A DNA stretch of 64,000 nt from Jeotgalibacillus haloalkalitolerans (GTDB lineage: Bacteria; Bacillota; Bacilli; Bacillales; Jeotgalibacillaceae): assembly GCF_034427455.1 (NCBI RefSeq), contig NZ_JAXQNN010000001.1, positions 124,001 to 188,000 of the forward strand, read 5' to 3'. Shown here piece by piece: positions 45,314-53,524 of the stretch. The notes beneath the pieces are model-generated. The model worked only from the letters and a program-made list of their open reading frames with translations, had not been told where the DNA came from and searched no databases. The stretch's first letter is position 1, and each line of letters starts with the position of its first letter. A program made the translations under genes and the position numbers.

Positions 45314-45360
45314 CCATGAAAACGGGAGAAGGCCTCTTTGTATTTTCATGGATTTTTTTA
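45314..45360 (+). promoter_or_regulatory. glpP: glpP leader terminator (antitermination site)
   Basis: CCATGAAAA and TTTTCATGG arms around a 20-base loop containing CGGGAGAAGGCCTC, followed by ATTTTTTTA. It sits 29 bases before glpP, inside what should be the operon leader. In Bacillus, GlpP with glycerol-3-phosphate binds such leaders and allows read-through, so this unit is likely autoregulated. Confidence 0.7.
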
Positions 45361-45388
45361 TGACTGCCGGGGAAAAGGAGTGAGCGTT

Positions 45389-45964
45389 TTGTTTTTGGAT
45401 AGATTGAAAGAGTCTCAGGTGATTGCATCGATTAAGGAGCCGAAGCAGCTTGAGGCATTTGTTGAGACAGACATTAAGGCGGCCTTTTTACTGCTGGGAA
45501 ATCTCACGGTGATTAAGCGGTATGTGGACTTTTTAAAGGAGCATGACCGGGATGTGTTTTTACATATTGAGAAGATTCCGGGCATCAGCTATGACCGTGA
45601 AGGGTTGAAGTTTATTGCGCGTCATGTGCAGCCGACGGGGATTGTGACGACGAAGCCATCGCTTGTTGCCGCTGCAAAAAAAGAGGGACTGATTACGATT
45701 CAGCGTCTGTTTTTAATCGATTCAGATGCTTTAAAAAATGGGCTTGAAAGTGCGGAGCAGGCTCAGCCTGATTTTCTGGAGCTGATGCCTGGTGTGGTAC
45801 CGCATTTGATTGAGCATGTAAAGAAGAAAACGGATATTCCAATTATAACGGGCGGCCTGATTCAGAACCGCAGACAGATGGAGAAGGCGATTGAACGCGG
45901 TGCGACAGCTGTTTCTACAGGAAGAACGCACCTTTGGAAGCCGATTGTGGAGGTGGTTCGATGA
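45389..45964 (+). CDS. glpP: glycerol-3-phosphate responsive antiterminator
   Basis: A 191-residue GlpP: FLHIEKIPGISYDREGLKFIARHVQPTGIVTTKPS, LFLIDSDAL and PDFLELMPGVVPHLIEHV-type core with PIITGGLIQ. It is an RNA-binding regulator. The TTG at 45389 is chosen because AAAAGGAG lies 8 bases upstream; earlier codons overlap the leader hairpin. Its stop overlaps the ATG of ugpC. Confidence 0.9.
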   Translation: MFLDRLKESQVIASIKEPKQLEAFVETDIKAAFLLLGNLTVIKRYVDFLKEHDRDVFLHIEKIPGISYDREGLKFIARHVQPTGIVTTKPSLVAAAKKEGLITIQRLFLIDSDALKNGLESAEQAQPDFLELMPGVVPHLIEHVKKKTDIPIITGGLIQNRRQMEKAIERGATAVSTGRTHLWKPIVEVVR

Positions 45965-47067
45965 GGAAAGTGGAGTTAAAAGGGATTACGAAATCTTATG
46001 ATGGTAAGCAGGATGTATTAAAAGCGATTGATGTGATGATCGAGCCGGGTGAGTTTTTTGTGCTGGTTGGTCCATCAGGGTGCGGGAAAAGCACGATGCT
46101 TCGCATGATTGCAGGGCTTGAATCAATTACTTCAGGTGAGCTTGCATTGGATGGAAAGCGGGCGAACGCCTTAAGTCCGAGCGAGCGTGATCTGTCGATG
46201 GTGTTTCAGAATTATGCGCTGTATCCCCATTTAACCGTAGAGCAGAATATCACATTCGGCTTGCACGTAAAGAAGGTTTCCAAAAGAGAGCAGAAGGAGC
46301 GCTGCAAGGAAGTGTGCGAGATGCTTGGGCTGAGTGATTATATGAAGCGGAAGCCGCGCGAACTCTCTGGCGGTCAGCGTCAGCGGGTGGCACTTGCCCG
46401 TGCGGTTGTGACGCAGGCGCCGCTTTGCTTAATGGATGAGCCGCTTTCAAACCTTGATGCGAAGCTGCGTGCGAAAATGCGCTCTGAGATCAGACAGCTT
46501 CAGAGAAAGCTTGGTCTGACAATGATTTATGTGACGCATGATCAGACAGAGGCCATGACAATGGCGGACCGGATGATGATTTTATCAGGCGGGGACGTAC
46601 AGCAGATCGGGCGTCCGCTTGATGTCTACAACAACCCGGCAAATACGTTTGTGGCGTCCTTTATTGGCTCGCCGCCGATGAATCTGATTGATGCTGAAAT
46701 GAAGGATTCCGTCCTTGTTGCAGACGGGCACTGGATGACGCCGGTGACTGCAGATATGAAGCAGAAAATTGGCGCAGGCCGTGTCACACTCGGTGTGAGA
46801 CCGGAGCACATTTCACTTGCTAAGGACAGTGAGCCGGGCTTTTTGGTTCAGGTGGCAAATGTGGAGGTGCTCGGCACGGAAACGCTTGTGACATTTGACT
46901 TTGGTGAGGATACACAGTGGATCGCTAAATGGCCGGGACAGAGCAGCGTGCAGCCCGGTGAGCAGATCCGGATCTGTGTTGATGACCGTCACCTGGCGTT
47001 ATTTTCAGCTGAAACGGGTGAGCGGATTGTATGTGAACCGGCGCCAGTTAAGAAGGTGTCGTTATGA
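45961..47067 (+). CDS. ugpC: glycerol-3-phosphate ABC transporter ATPase
   Basis: A 368-residue MalK/UgpC-type ATPase: Walker A GPSGCGKST, signature LSGGQRQRVALARA, Walker B LCLMDEPLSNLDAKLR and a C-terminal TOBE domain from about residue 240. It powers UgpA/UgpE. ATG at 45961 follows GGAGGTGG. Confidence 0.9.
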   Translation: MRKVELKGITKSYDGKQDVLKAIDVMIEPGEFFVLVGPSGCGKSTMLRMIAGLESITSGELALDGKRANALSPSERDLSMVFQNYALYPHLTVEQNITFGLHVKKVSKREQKERCKEVCEMLGLSDYMKRKPRELSGGQRQRVALARAVVTQAPLCLMDEPLSNLDAKLRAKMRSEIRQLQRKLGLTMIYVTHDQTEAMTMADRMMILSGGDVQQIGRPLDVYNNPANTFVASFIGSPPMNLIDAEMKDSVLVADGHWMTPVTADMKQKIGAGRVTLGVRPEHISLAKDSEPGFLVQVANVEVLGTETLVTFDFGEDTQWIAKWPGQSSVQPGEQIRICVDDRHLALFSAETGERIVCEPAPVKKVSL

Positions 47068-47987
47068 CAACGATTCAGCATGAATTCACTCCTGATCGTC
47101 GGGTGGAGCGGAAGCGCGCCTGGTCAAACTGGATGACGGGGATGCTGTTTTTACTGCCTTCACTGATACTGTTTGGCGTGTTTCTCTTTTACCCGATGGT
47201 CCGGACGGTGTACTTGAGTCTGTTTTTAACGGATTCGCAGGGTGTGCCGGTCGTGTTTGTCGGCTGGGAGAACTTTTTGAATCTGTTTCAGTCGACGAGC
47301 TTTCAGCTGAGTGCAAAAGCTACAGCGCTGTTTGTTCTTTATACAGTGCCTGCAGGAATTGTACTTGCGACTGCGCTTGCGATTTTGGCGAATCAGAAAC
47401 TGAGAGGCATCGGGCTTTTCCGCACGATGTTCTCTGCAACGATGGGGATGAGTGTGGCAGCGTCGTCTGTGATTTGGATGTTTCTGTTCAACCCGTCGAT
47501 CGGGCTGTTCAATCGCATATTGGGAGCGCTGAATATTCCTGGTGTGCAGTGGCTGCTTGATCCGCAATATGCGCTGTTATCCGTGTCAGTTGCGACGATC
47601 TGGATGAATACGGGCTTTGCCTTTTTGATTCTGCTAGGCGGACTGCAGAATATTGATCAGTCACTGTATGAAAGTGCGAGAGTTGCAGGTGTGAGTGAGT
47701 CGTATAAGCTTCGTAAAATCACACTGCCGATGCTGTCACCGACGCTCTTTTTCGTGACAACGGTCTCTTTGATCAATGCGTTTCAGACGTTTGGACAGGT
47801 GGATCTTTTAACAAAAGGCGGGCCGATGGAGTCGACGAATGTGATTGTGTACTCCATTTATAAGGATGCGTTTATCAACTATAACGTTGGATCAGCAAGT
47901 GCCCAGGCTGTACTCCTGTTTGTAGCAGTGCTTGTGGTGACAGTGCTTCAGTTCAAAATCGGTGAAAGGAAGGTGCACTATCAGTGA
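47064..47987 (+). CDS. ugpA: glycerol-3-phosphate ABC transporter permease UgpA
   Basis: A 307-residue permease with six membrane helices and the EAA loop ESARVAGVSESYKLRKITLPMLSP near residue 210. It overlaps ugpC by 4 bases. Confidence 0.88.
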   Translation: MTTIQHEFTPDRRVERKRAWSNWMTGMLFLLPSLILFGVFLFYPMVRTVYLSLFLTDSQGVPVVFVGWENFLNLFQSTSFQLSAKATALFVLYTVPAGIVLATALAILANQKLRGIGLFRTMFSATMGMSVAASSVIWMFLFNPSIGLFNRILGALNIPGVQWLLDPQYALLSVSVATIWMNTGFAFLILLGGLQNIDQSLYESARVAGVSESYKLRKITLPMLSPTLFFVTTVSLINAFQTFGQVDLLTKGGPMESTNVIVYSIYKDAFINYNVGSASAQAVLLFVAVLVVTVLQFKIGERKVHYQ

Positions 47988-48796
47988 GCATGGGGAAAAA
48001 GGGTTTACTTTATATGACGCTCACCGTCTCAGGACTTGTGATGGTGTTCCCGATTCTTTACGCCTTTCTCATAAGCTTTATGCAGGGTGGAGAGGTGCTG
48101 CAGGGTTCGCTGTGGCCGGAAACTTTCTCTCTTGCAAACTATTTTTCCGCATTCGAGCGGGTGCCGCTTTTGACGTATTTGTGGAACAGTCTGGTCGTGT
48201 CTGTACTGATTATGGCAGGGCAGCTGGTACTTTGCAGTCTGGCGGCGTTTGCGTTTGTATTTATTGAGTTCAAGGGACGGGAATGGATTTTCTATCTGTT
48301 TATTTCAACCATGATGATCCCCTGGGAAGCGACGATGGTGCCGAACTTTCAGACCGTGCAGTCGCTTGGCTGGCTGAACAGCTACGCAGGGCTGACGATT
48401 CCGTTTTTCGCGATGGCATTCGGTACGTTTTTACTCAGGCAGCAGTTCAAGACGATTCCAAAAGAGTTGTATGAAGCGTCCCAGATTGCCGGGATCAGCA
48501 AGCTCAGGTTTTTCACGGGTGTCGTACTGCCGGTTGCGAAAACGACGATGACGACACTTGCGATTTACAGCTTTTTAACCGCATGGAATATGTATTTATG
48601 GCCGCTTCTTGTCACGAACAATGAAGCAAACCGCACTGTTCAGATCGGTCTGAAGCAGATGCAGACCCAGGAGATTGCGAGTGACTGGGGCGTTGTAATG
48701 GCTGGTGTGGTGATGGTGATTTTACCGACATTGATTCTTTTATTCGCGGGACAAAAACGACTTCAGGAAGGCCTTACACAAGGGGCGCTAAAATAA
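47984..48796 (+). CDS. ugpE: glycerol-3-phosphate ABC transporter permease UgpE
   Basis: A 270-residue permease with six helices and EAA loop EASQIAGISKLRFFTGVVLP. The start is GTG, overlapping the ugpA stop, with AAAGGAAGG upstream. Confidence 0.88.
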   Translation: MSMGKKGLLYMTLTVSGLVMVFPILYAFLISFMQGGEVLQGSLWPETFSLANYFSAFERVPLLTYLWNSLVVSVLIMAGQLVLCSLAAFAFVFIEFKGREWIFYLFISTMMIPWEATMVPNFQTVQSLGWLNSYAGLTIPFFAMAFGTFLLRQQFKTIPKELYEASQIAGISKLRFFTGVVLPVAKTTMTTLAIYSFLTAWNMYLWPLLVTNNEANRTVQIGLKQMQTQEIASDWGVVMAGVVMVILPTLILLFAGQKRLQEGLTQGALK

Positions 48797-48810
48797 GGAG
48801 GAAACAATCA

Positions 48811-50154
48811 ATGAAAAAGCTTTGGATCGGTTCAACGGCAATGGCACTACTTTTAGCAGCATGTTCAAGTGAAACGGATGAGGCAGTTCAGACAACAGAC
48901 GCAACAGCTGCTCCTGCTGAAGATGAAGGCAAAACAGAGGTTGTATTCTGGCATGCGATGAGCGGAGAGCTTGAGACTGCGCTGAACACACTGGTGGATG
49001 ATTTCAACGCATCCCAGGAGGAATATGAGGTTGAGCCGGTATTCCAGGGAACGTATGAAGAAGCACTGACAAAGCTGAACACTGTGGCAGGAACAGATGA
49101 ATCACCTGCCATGATGCAAGTATTTGAAGTCGGTACAAAATTCATGATCGACTCAGGGCATATCCAGCCGGTACAGGATTTCATTGATGAAGAAGGCTTT
49201 GATACATCAATCTGGGAAGAGAATATCACAAACTATTACAGCGTAGACGGTGTTCAGTACTCAATGCCATTTAACTCGTCAACGCCGGTTCTCATTTATA
49301 ATAAAGATGCATTTGAAGCGGCAGGACTTGATCCGGAGCAGGCGCCAATGACTTACAGTGAGCTGCAGGAAGCTGCAACAGCACTGACTGAAGGCGACCA
49401 GAAAGGCTTCTCGATTTTAAACTACGGCTGGTTCTTTGAAGAATTAGTGGCAGCGCAGGGCGGACTTTTCGTCGATGCTGAAAATGGACGTGAAGGCCAG
49501 GCAACTGAAGCTGTATTTAACGGAGAAGAAGGGCTGAATGTATTCAACCTGATCAAGGATATGCATGATGAAGGAACATTCTATAACTCAGGTCAGAACT
49601 GGGATGATATGCGTGCTGCATTCCAGTCAGGCGCAACTGCGATGATTCTTGACTCATCTGCCGGTGTAAAAGGAATGATTGATAACGCACCGTTTGAAGT
49701 TGGCGTTGGTTACCTGCCAGTACCGGACGATGCAGAGCGTAACGGCGTCATCATCGGCGGTGCGTCACTCTGGATGGCTGAAGCAATTGATGCTGAGCAG
49801 AAGCAGGGTGCATGGGAATTCATGAAGTATGCGTCATCAGCAGAAGCACAGGCACAGTGGCACGTTGATACAGGATACTTTGCGATCAACCCGGCAGCAT
49901 ACGATGAGCAGGTTGTTGTTGATCAGTGGGAGCAGTACCCGCAGTTGAAAGTAACTGTTGATCAGCTGAAAGAAACACAGGCAAATGCAGCAACAGGCGG
50001 CGCACTGATCTCAGTCTTCCCTGAAGCAAGACAGCGCGTAGTCAATGCAATGGAAAGCTTATATCAGGGAGCAGATCCACAGGAAGCACTTGACCAGGCA
50101 GCAGAAGAAACAAACCGTGCACTTGAAGTAGAAGCAGCAAAGAACGGAAACTGA
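48811..50154 (+). CDS. ugpB: glycerol-3-phosphate binding lipoprotein UgpB
   Basis: A 447-residue substrate-binding lipoprotein. Signal MKKLWIGSTAMALLLAAC ends with the lipobox LAAC, then an acidic linker and a family 1 solute-binding fold (VVFWHAMSGELETALNTLV, PFNSSTPVLIYNKDAFEAAG). It lies 14 bases after ugpE with AAGGAGG. Assignment to glycerol-3-phosphate rests on GlpP and GlpQ neighbours. Confidence 0.87.
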   Translation: MKKLWIGSTAMALLLAACSSETDEAVQTTDATAAPAEDEGKTEVVFWHAMSGELETALNTLVDDFNASQEEYEVEPVFQGTYEEALTKLNTVAGTDESPAMMQVFEVGTKFMIDSGHIQPVQDFIDEEGFDTSIWEENITNYYSVDGVQYSMPFNSSTPVLIYNKDAFEAAGLDPEQAPMTYSELQEAATALTEGDQKGFSILNYGWFFEELVAAQGGLFVDAENGREGQATEAVFNGEEGLNVFNLIKDMHDEGTFYNSGQNWDDMRAAFQSGATAMILDSSAGVKGMIDNAPFEVGVGYLPVPDDAERNGVIIGGASLWMAEAIDAEQKQGAWEFMKYASSAEAQAQWHVDTGYFAINPAAYDEQVVVDQWEQYPQLKVTVDQLKETQANAATGGALISVFPEARQRVVNAMESLYQGADPQEALDQAAEETNRALEVEAAKNGN

Positions 50155-50172
50155 ACTAAGGGAGGCACGCAT

Positions 50173-50940
50173 ATGACAACCTATTATGCTCACCGCGGGG
50201 CAAGCACAATGTGTCCCGAAAATACAATGGCTGCTTTCAGACAGGCACTGCGTGAAAAAGCAGACGGAATCGAAATTGATGTACAGCTTTCAAAGGACGG
50301 AGAAGCCGTTGTCATTCATGATGAAACCGTAGACCGCACGACGAATGGAACAGGTGCTGTAAAGGATCTGACCGTGCTTGAACTCAAGCAGCTTGATGCA
50401 GGCAGCTGGTATAACCAGGCGTGTAAGGACGAGACTATTCCGCTATTGGAAGAAGTGCTGAAATGGATCGCGCGGACAGACCTGATGCTGAACATTGAGC
50501 TGAAAACCGATCGCGAGCCATATCCGGGAATTGAGCAGGTTGTTATTGATGCAGTCAAACGCCATGATCTGGGTGAGAGAGTTGTTCTCTCTTCCTTTAA
50601 CCTTGAAACATTAAGACGCGTACGTGAAATCAGCAGTTCAGCTTCCATTGCCGTACTCGTGTGGGATAATGTCGACGGCATCGTCAAATGCGCACGTCAC
50701 CTCGGCGCAGAAGCCATCCACGCACGACCTGGCTTCATGCATACAGCAGAATCCCTGCGCGCAGAAGCAGCCGGATTGCCGATCAGACTTTATACAGTCA
50801 ATGAGCCGGAAGATCTGCAGGGGATTGCGCCAGGGTTTGTGGATGCGGTGTTTACTGATTCACCGGCAAGGTTGAGGAAGGCGCTGGGTGATACAGCGGG
50901 GACGGAGGTTAGTGTATCATTTATGCAGAATATTCCATGA
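50173..50940 (+). CDS. glpQ: glycerophosphodiester phosphodiesterase
   Basis: A 255-residue cytoplasmic GDPD with AHRGASTMCPENTMAAF, GIEIDVQLSKDGEAVVIHDETVDRTTNG and LNIELK, giving glycerol-3-phosphate and an alcohol. It has no signal peptide, so it is of UgpQ type and acts on imported diesters. The last 17 residues, GDTAGTEVSVSFMQNIP, come from a REP element and are not family-like; the stop lies after it. Confidence 0.9.
   Translation: MTTYYAHRGASTMCPENTMAAFRQALREKADGIEIDVQLSKDGEAVVIHDETVDRTTNGTGAVKDLTVLELKQLDAGSWYNQACKDETIPLLEEVLKWIARTDLMLNIELKTDREPYPGIEQVVIDAVKRHDLGERVVLSSFNLETLRRVREISSSASIAVLVWDNVDGIVKCARHLGAEAIHARPGFMHTAESLRAEAAGLPIRLYTVNEPEDLQGIAPGFVDAVFTDSPARLRKALGDTAGTEVSVSFMQNIP
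50888..50919 (+). repeat. REP-like element inside the glpQ 3' end
   Basis: GTGATACAGCGGGGACGGAG followed by GTTAGTGTATCA, the same family as 41144 and 44955. Here it is translated as the C-terminus of GlpQ. Confidence 0.85.
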
Positions 50941-51009
50941 TTTCTCATTAACCTCGCCACATCGTGTCACCCGCTGCCCGGCGGAACCCCTGCTGCCGGG
51001 CAGAATCAG

Positions 51010-51044
51010 AAAAAGCGGCTGGTATGCGCACCAGTCGCTTTTTT
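51010..51044. terminator. bidirectional terminator before array copy 6
   Basis: AGCGGCTGG and CCAGTCGCT arms, with A-run upstream and T6 downstream, so it can act in both directions. Near twin of the hairpin at 52193. Confidence 0.88.
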
Positions 51045-51058
51045 GCGTTTGTGTGGTA

Positions 51059-51204
51059 TAGATCAAATGTCACTTTTCTGCGAAGGCTGCTGTTTTAGTT
51101 GCGAACCACCCGGGTTTTTCTGCGAAAATGACGCGTTATCCTTTGAACAATAGCTGTTATTCTCCGAACACCGCCCAGCATTCCACGAACCACCAATATG
51201 TTCG
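51059..51204 (+). repeat. 146-bp six-unit array, copy 6
   Basis: Header starting TAGATCAAATGTCAC, then units starting TGCGAA, TGCGAA, TGCGAA, TTTGAA, TCCGAA, CACGAA; unit 2 contains CACCCGGGTTTTTC. Confidence 0.88.
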
Positions 51205-51216
51205 ATCAACCCCAAC

Positions 51217-51564
51217 TTATTCTCCTGCTAATCCACCCTGCTCAGTTCCCCAAAGATGCATGGCTTCCAGAACTGGTTTCAGTGTCAGGCCTTTTTCAGA
51301 AACAGAATATTCTACTCTGGGCGGCATTTCGTTGTACTGCGTGCGAACCACGAGTCCGTCCTGTTCAAGCTCCTTCAGCTGCTGGCTGAGCATTTTATGG
51401 GTAATCCCCGGGAGCAGTCTGCGCAGCTCGTTATAGCGCTGAGTGCCATCGAAAGTAACGTGCCAGAGGATCACGAGCTTCCACTTTCCACCGACTTTAT
51501 TTAATGTATAGTCAATTGAGCATTTCAGTTTTCCGTGATCATCAACCTGAATCTCTTCGGTCAT
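51217..51564 (-). CDS. HxlR-family regulator
   Basis: A 115-residue winged-helix protein: CSIDYTLNKVGGKWKLVILWHVTFDGTQRYNELRRLLPGITHKMLSQQLKELEQDGLV is the family core. The single Cys before it is a place where HypR/YodB-type members sense electrophiles. ATG follows GGAGGGA. It is divergent to a VOC protein and has a perfect palindrome between, so it probably represses that gene and itself. Confidence 0.87.
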   Translation of the reverse strand: MTEEIQVDDHGKLKCSIDYTLNKVGGKWKLVILWHVTFDGTQRYNELRRLLPGITHKMLSQQLKELEQDGLVVRTQYNEMPPRVEYSVSEKGLTLKPVLEAMHLWGTEQGGLAGE

Positions 51565-51577
51565 AAAAATCCCTCCA

Positions 51578-51599
51578 ATACTACCTTTTTGGGTAGTAT
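51578..51599. promoter_or_regulatory. HxlR operator palindrome
   Basis: ATACTACC and GGTAGTAT, perfect 8-base arms around TTTTTG, in the divergent gap. It resembles TACTA...TAGTA sites bound by HxlR proteins such as YodB. Confidence 0.75.
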
Positions 51600-51681
51600 C
51601 TTCCCAAAAAGTGCATTCTGTTGTGTAGAAGAATACCCCTTTATAATAAGGGTGTCAAACCATTAGAGGAGGTATTTTTTA

Positions 51682-52176
51682 ATGACAACTTATCCAAGAA
51701 ACTTTTCTCATATCGGGCTTTCCGTTCCGGATTTAGATGCAGCAGTGACATTTTATACAGAGGTGTTTGGCTGGTATACGATGATGGAGCCGTCACCTGT
51801 TTATAATGATGATACGGCGATCGGGCAGATGTGTCGTGACGTATTCGGGAATGACTGGGAGGAGTTCCGGATTGCTCACCTTTCAACCGGAGATAAAATC
51901 GGGATCGAGCTGTTTGAATTCCCGCAAAATGAAGAGCCTGACAATAACTTTGAGTATTGGAAAACAGGGATTTTTCACTTTTGTGTGCAGGATCCGGACA
52001 TTGAGGGTCTTGTAGAGAAAATTATTGCGCATGGCGGAAAGCAGCGCATGCCGATCCGCGAATATTATCCGGACGATAAGCCATTTAAAATGGTGTATGT
52101 AGAAGATCCATTTGGGAATATTTTTGAGATTTATACGCATAGCTATGAGATGACTTATTCGGCGGGCGCTTATTAA
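51682..52176 (+). CDS. VOC (glyoxalase-like) protein
   Basis: A 164-residue VOC protein: FSHIGLSVPDLDAAVTFYTEVFGW, GIELFEFPQNEE, FHFCVQDPDIEGLVEKI and YVEDPFGNIFEIYTHSYE. Likely metal-dependent lyase or dioxygenase acting on a reactive carbonyl or quinone. Divergent to the HxlR regulator. ATG follows AGAGGAGG. Confidence 0.77.
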   Translation: MTTYPRNFSHIGLSVPDLDAAVTFYTEVFGWYTMMEPSPVYNDDTAIGQMCRDVFGNDWEEFRIAHLSTGDKIGIELFEFPQNEEPDNNFEYWKTGIFHFCVQDPDIEGLVEKIIAHGGKQRMPIREYYPDDKPFKMVYVEDPFGNIFEIYTHSYEMTYSAGAY

Positions 52177-52192
52177 TCGTTCGGTTCTATAG

Positions 52193-52229
52193 AAAAAGCG
52201 GCTGGCGATGTGCGCCAGCCGCTTTTTTG
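52193..52229. terminator. bidirectional terminator before array copy 7
   Basis: AGCGGCTGGCG and CGCCAGCCGCT arms, five A before and six T after. Confidence 0.9.
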
Positions 52230-52242
52230 CATTCGTGTGGTC

Positions 52243-52388
52243 TAGGTCAAATTACACGATTTCCGGAAGGTCATCCGATTAGTTCTGAACCACCGATGTA
52301 ATCTCATGAACATGACGGATAATCTCAGGAACTTCATCAATAATCTCCTGAACACCACCCAAAATGTCATGAACTACTCAGCTCAATA
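52243..52388 (+). repeat. 146-bp six-unit array, copy 7
   Basis: Header TAGGTCAAATTACACGATTT, then units starting CCGGAA, TCTGAA, CATGAA, CAGGAA, CCTGAA, CATGAA. The last unit overlaps the last six bases of guaC, including its stop. Confidence 0.88.
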
Positions 52389-53366
52389 AACCTTATCCCC
52401 ATTAAAAATCGAATTCTTCACCACAACATAATCCACATGCTTAATCGACTCAAGCGTTGTGCCGCCTGCATATGAAATAGATGACTGAAGATCCTGCTCC
52501 ATTTCAGTCAGCGTATCCTGAAGTGAGCCTTTATGCTCGACGAACATTTTTTTGCCTTCGACGTTTTTCTTTTCGCCTTTTTGGAATTCTGAGGCTGAGC
52601 CGAAGTATTCTTTGACGCGTTTGCCGTCTACTTCAGTTGTTTCGCCAGGTGACTCTTCATGTCCGGCAAATAGGGAACCGATCATGACCATCGATGCGCC
52701 GAAGCGGACTGATTTGGCGATATCGCCGTGTGTACGGATTCCGCCGTCAGCGATGATTGGCTTGCTTGCAGCTTTTGCACACCAGCGAAGTGCTGCGAGC
52801 TGCCATCCGCCTGTGCCAAAGCCAGTTTTGATTTTCGTGATGCACACTTTACCGGGGCCGATTCCTACTTTTGTTGCGTCAGCGCCGGCATTCTCAAGCT
52901 CTCTGACTGCTTCAGGTGTACCGACGTTTCCGGCGATCACGAAGCTGTCAGGCAGATGTGTTTTAATATGCTGAATCATGCGAATCACTGCGTTTGAGTG
53001 ACCGTGTGCAATATCAATTGTGATGTAATCCGGCACCAGCTGAGAAGAAGCGAGTTCCTCGATAAATCCGTATTCTTCTTCTTTTACCCCTACACTGATT
53101 GACGCGATCAAGCCTTTTGACTGCATCTCTTTGATAAATGCAATACGCGTTTCAGGTTCAAAACGGTGCATGATATAAAAGTAACCGTTTTCAGCTAAAT
53201 GCACTGCGATTTTTTCATCAATGATCGTCTGCATGTTGGCTGGTACGACTGGCAGTTTGAATGTATGCTTTCCGAACTTAACGGATGTATCACACTCTGA
53301 TCGACTGTTTACGACACATTTTGCGGGAATTAATTGAATATCCTCGTAATCAAATACATTATCCAT
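52383..53366 (-). CDS. guaC: GMP reductase
   Basis: Reduces GMP to IMP with NADPH. 327 residues; [18 protein letters not shown] at the start, [44 protein letters not shown]-type active-site loop with catalytic Cys, [36 protein letters not shown] at 53366 is used because AGGAG lies 8 bases before; the GTG at 53375 overlaps it. No purine riboswitch was found upstream. Confidence 0.94.
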   Translation of the reverse strand: MDNVFDYEDIQLIPAKCVVNSRSECDTSVKFGKHTFKLPVVPANMQTIIDEKIAVHLAENGYFYIMHRFEPETRIAFIKEMQSKGLIASISVGVKEEEYGFIEELASSQLVPDYITIDIAHGHSNAVIRMIQHIKTHLPDSFVIAGNVGTPEAVRELENAGADATKVGIGPGKVCITKIKTGFGTGGWQLAALRWCAKAASKPIIADGGIRTHGDIAKSVRFGASMVMIGSLFAGHEESPGETTEVDGKRVKEYFGSASEFQKGEKKNVEGKKMFVEHKGSLQDTLTEMEQDLQSSISYAGGTTLESIKHVDYVVVKNSIFNGDKVY

Positions 53367-53524
53367 ATGAAACACTCCTAAAAGCGAATGATTTTTTGTT
53401 TTGAATATAAAATTGTTCGTACATATGATAATTTACATGAAATTGAATGTCCTGTCAAAGTTTTCTGTCATCAATGTGGAAAACAGGGTAGAGAGTGGTA
53501 AGAGGGATTGAAAGGAGATCAGTT

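Noticed and set aside
53376-53524. Purine riboswitch before guaC
   Set aside because: No conserved aptamer core or paired loops were seen.
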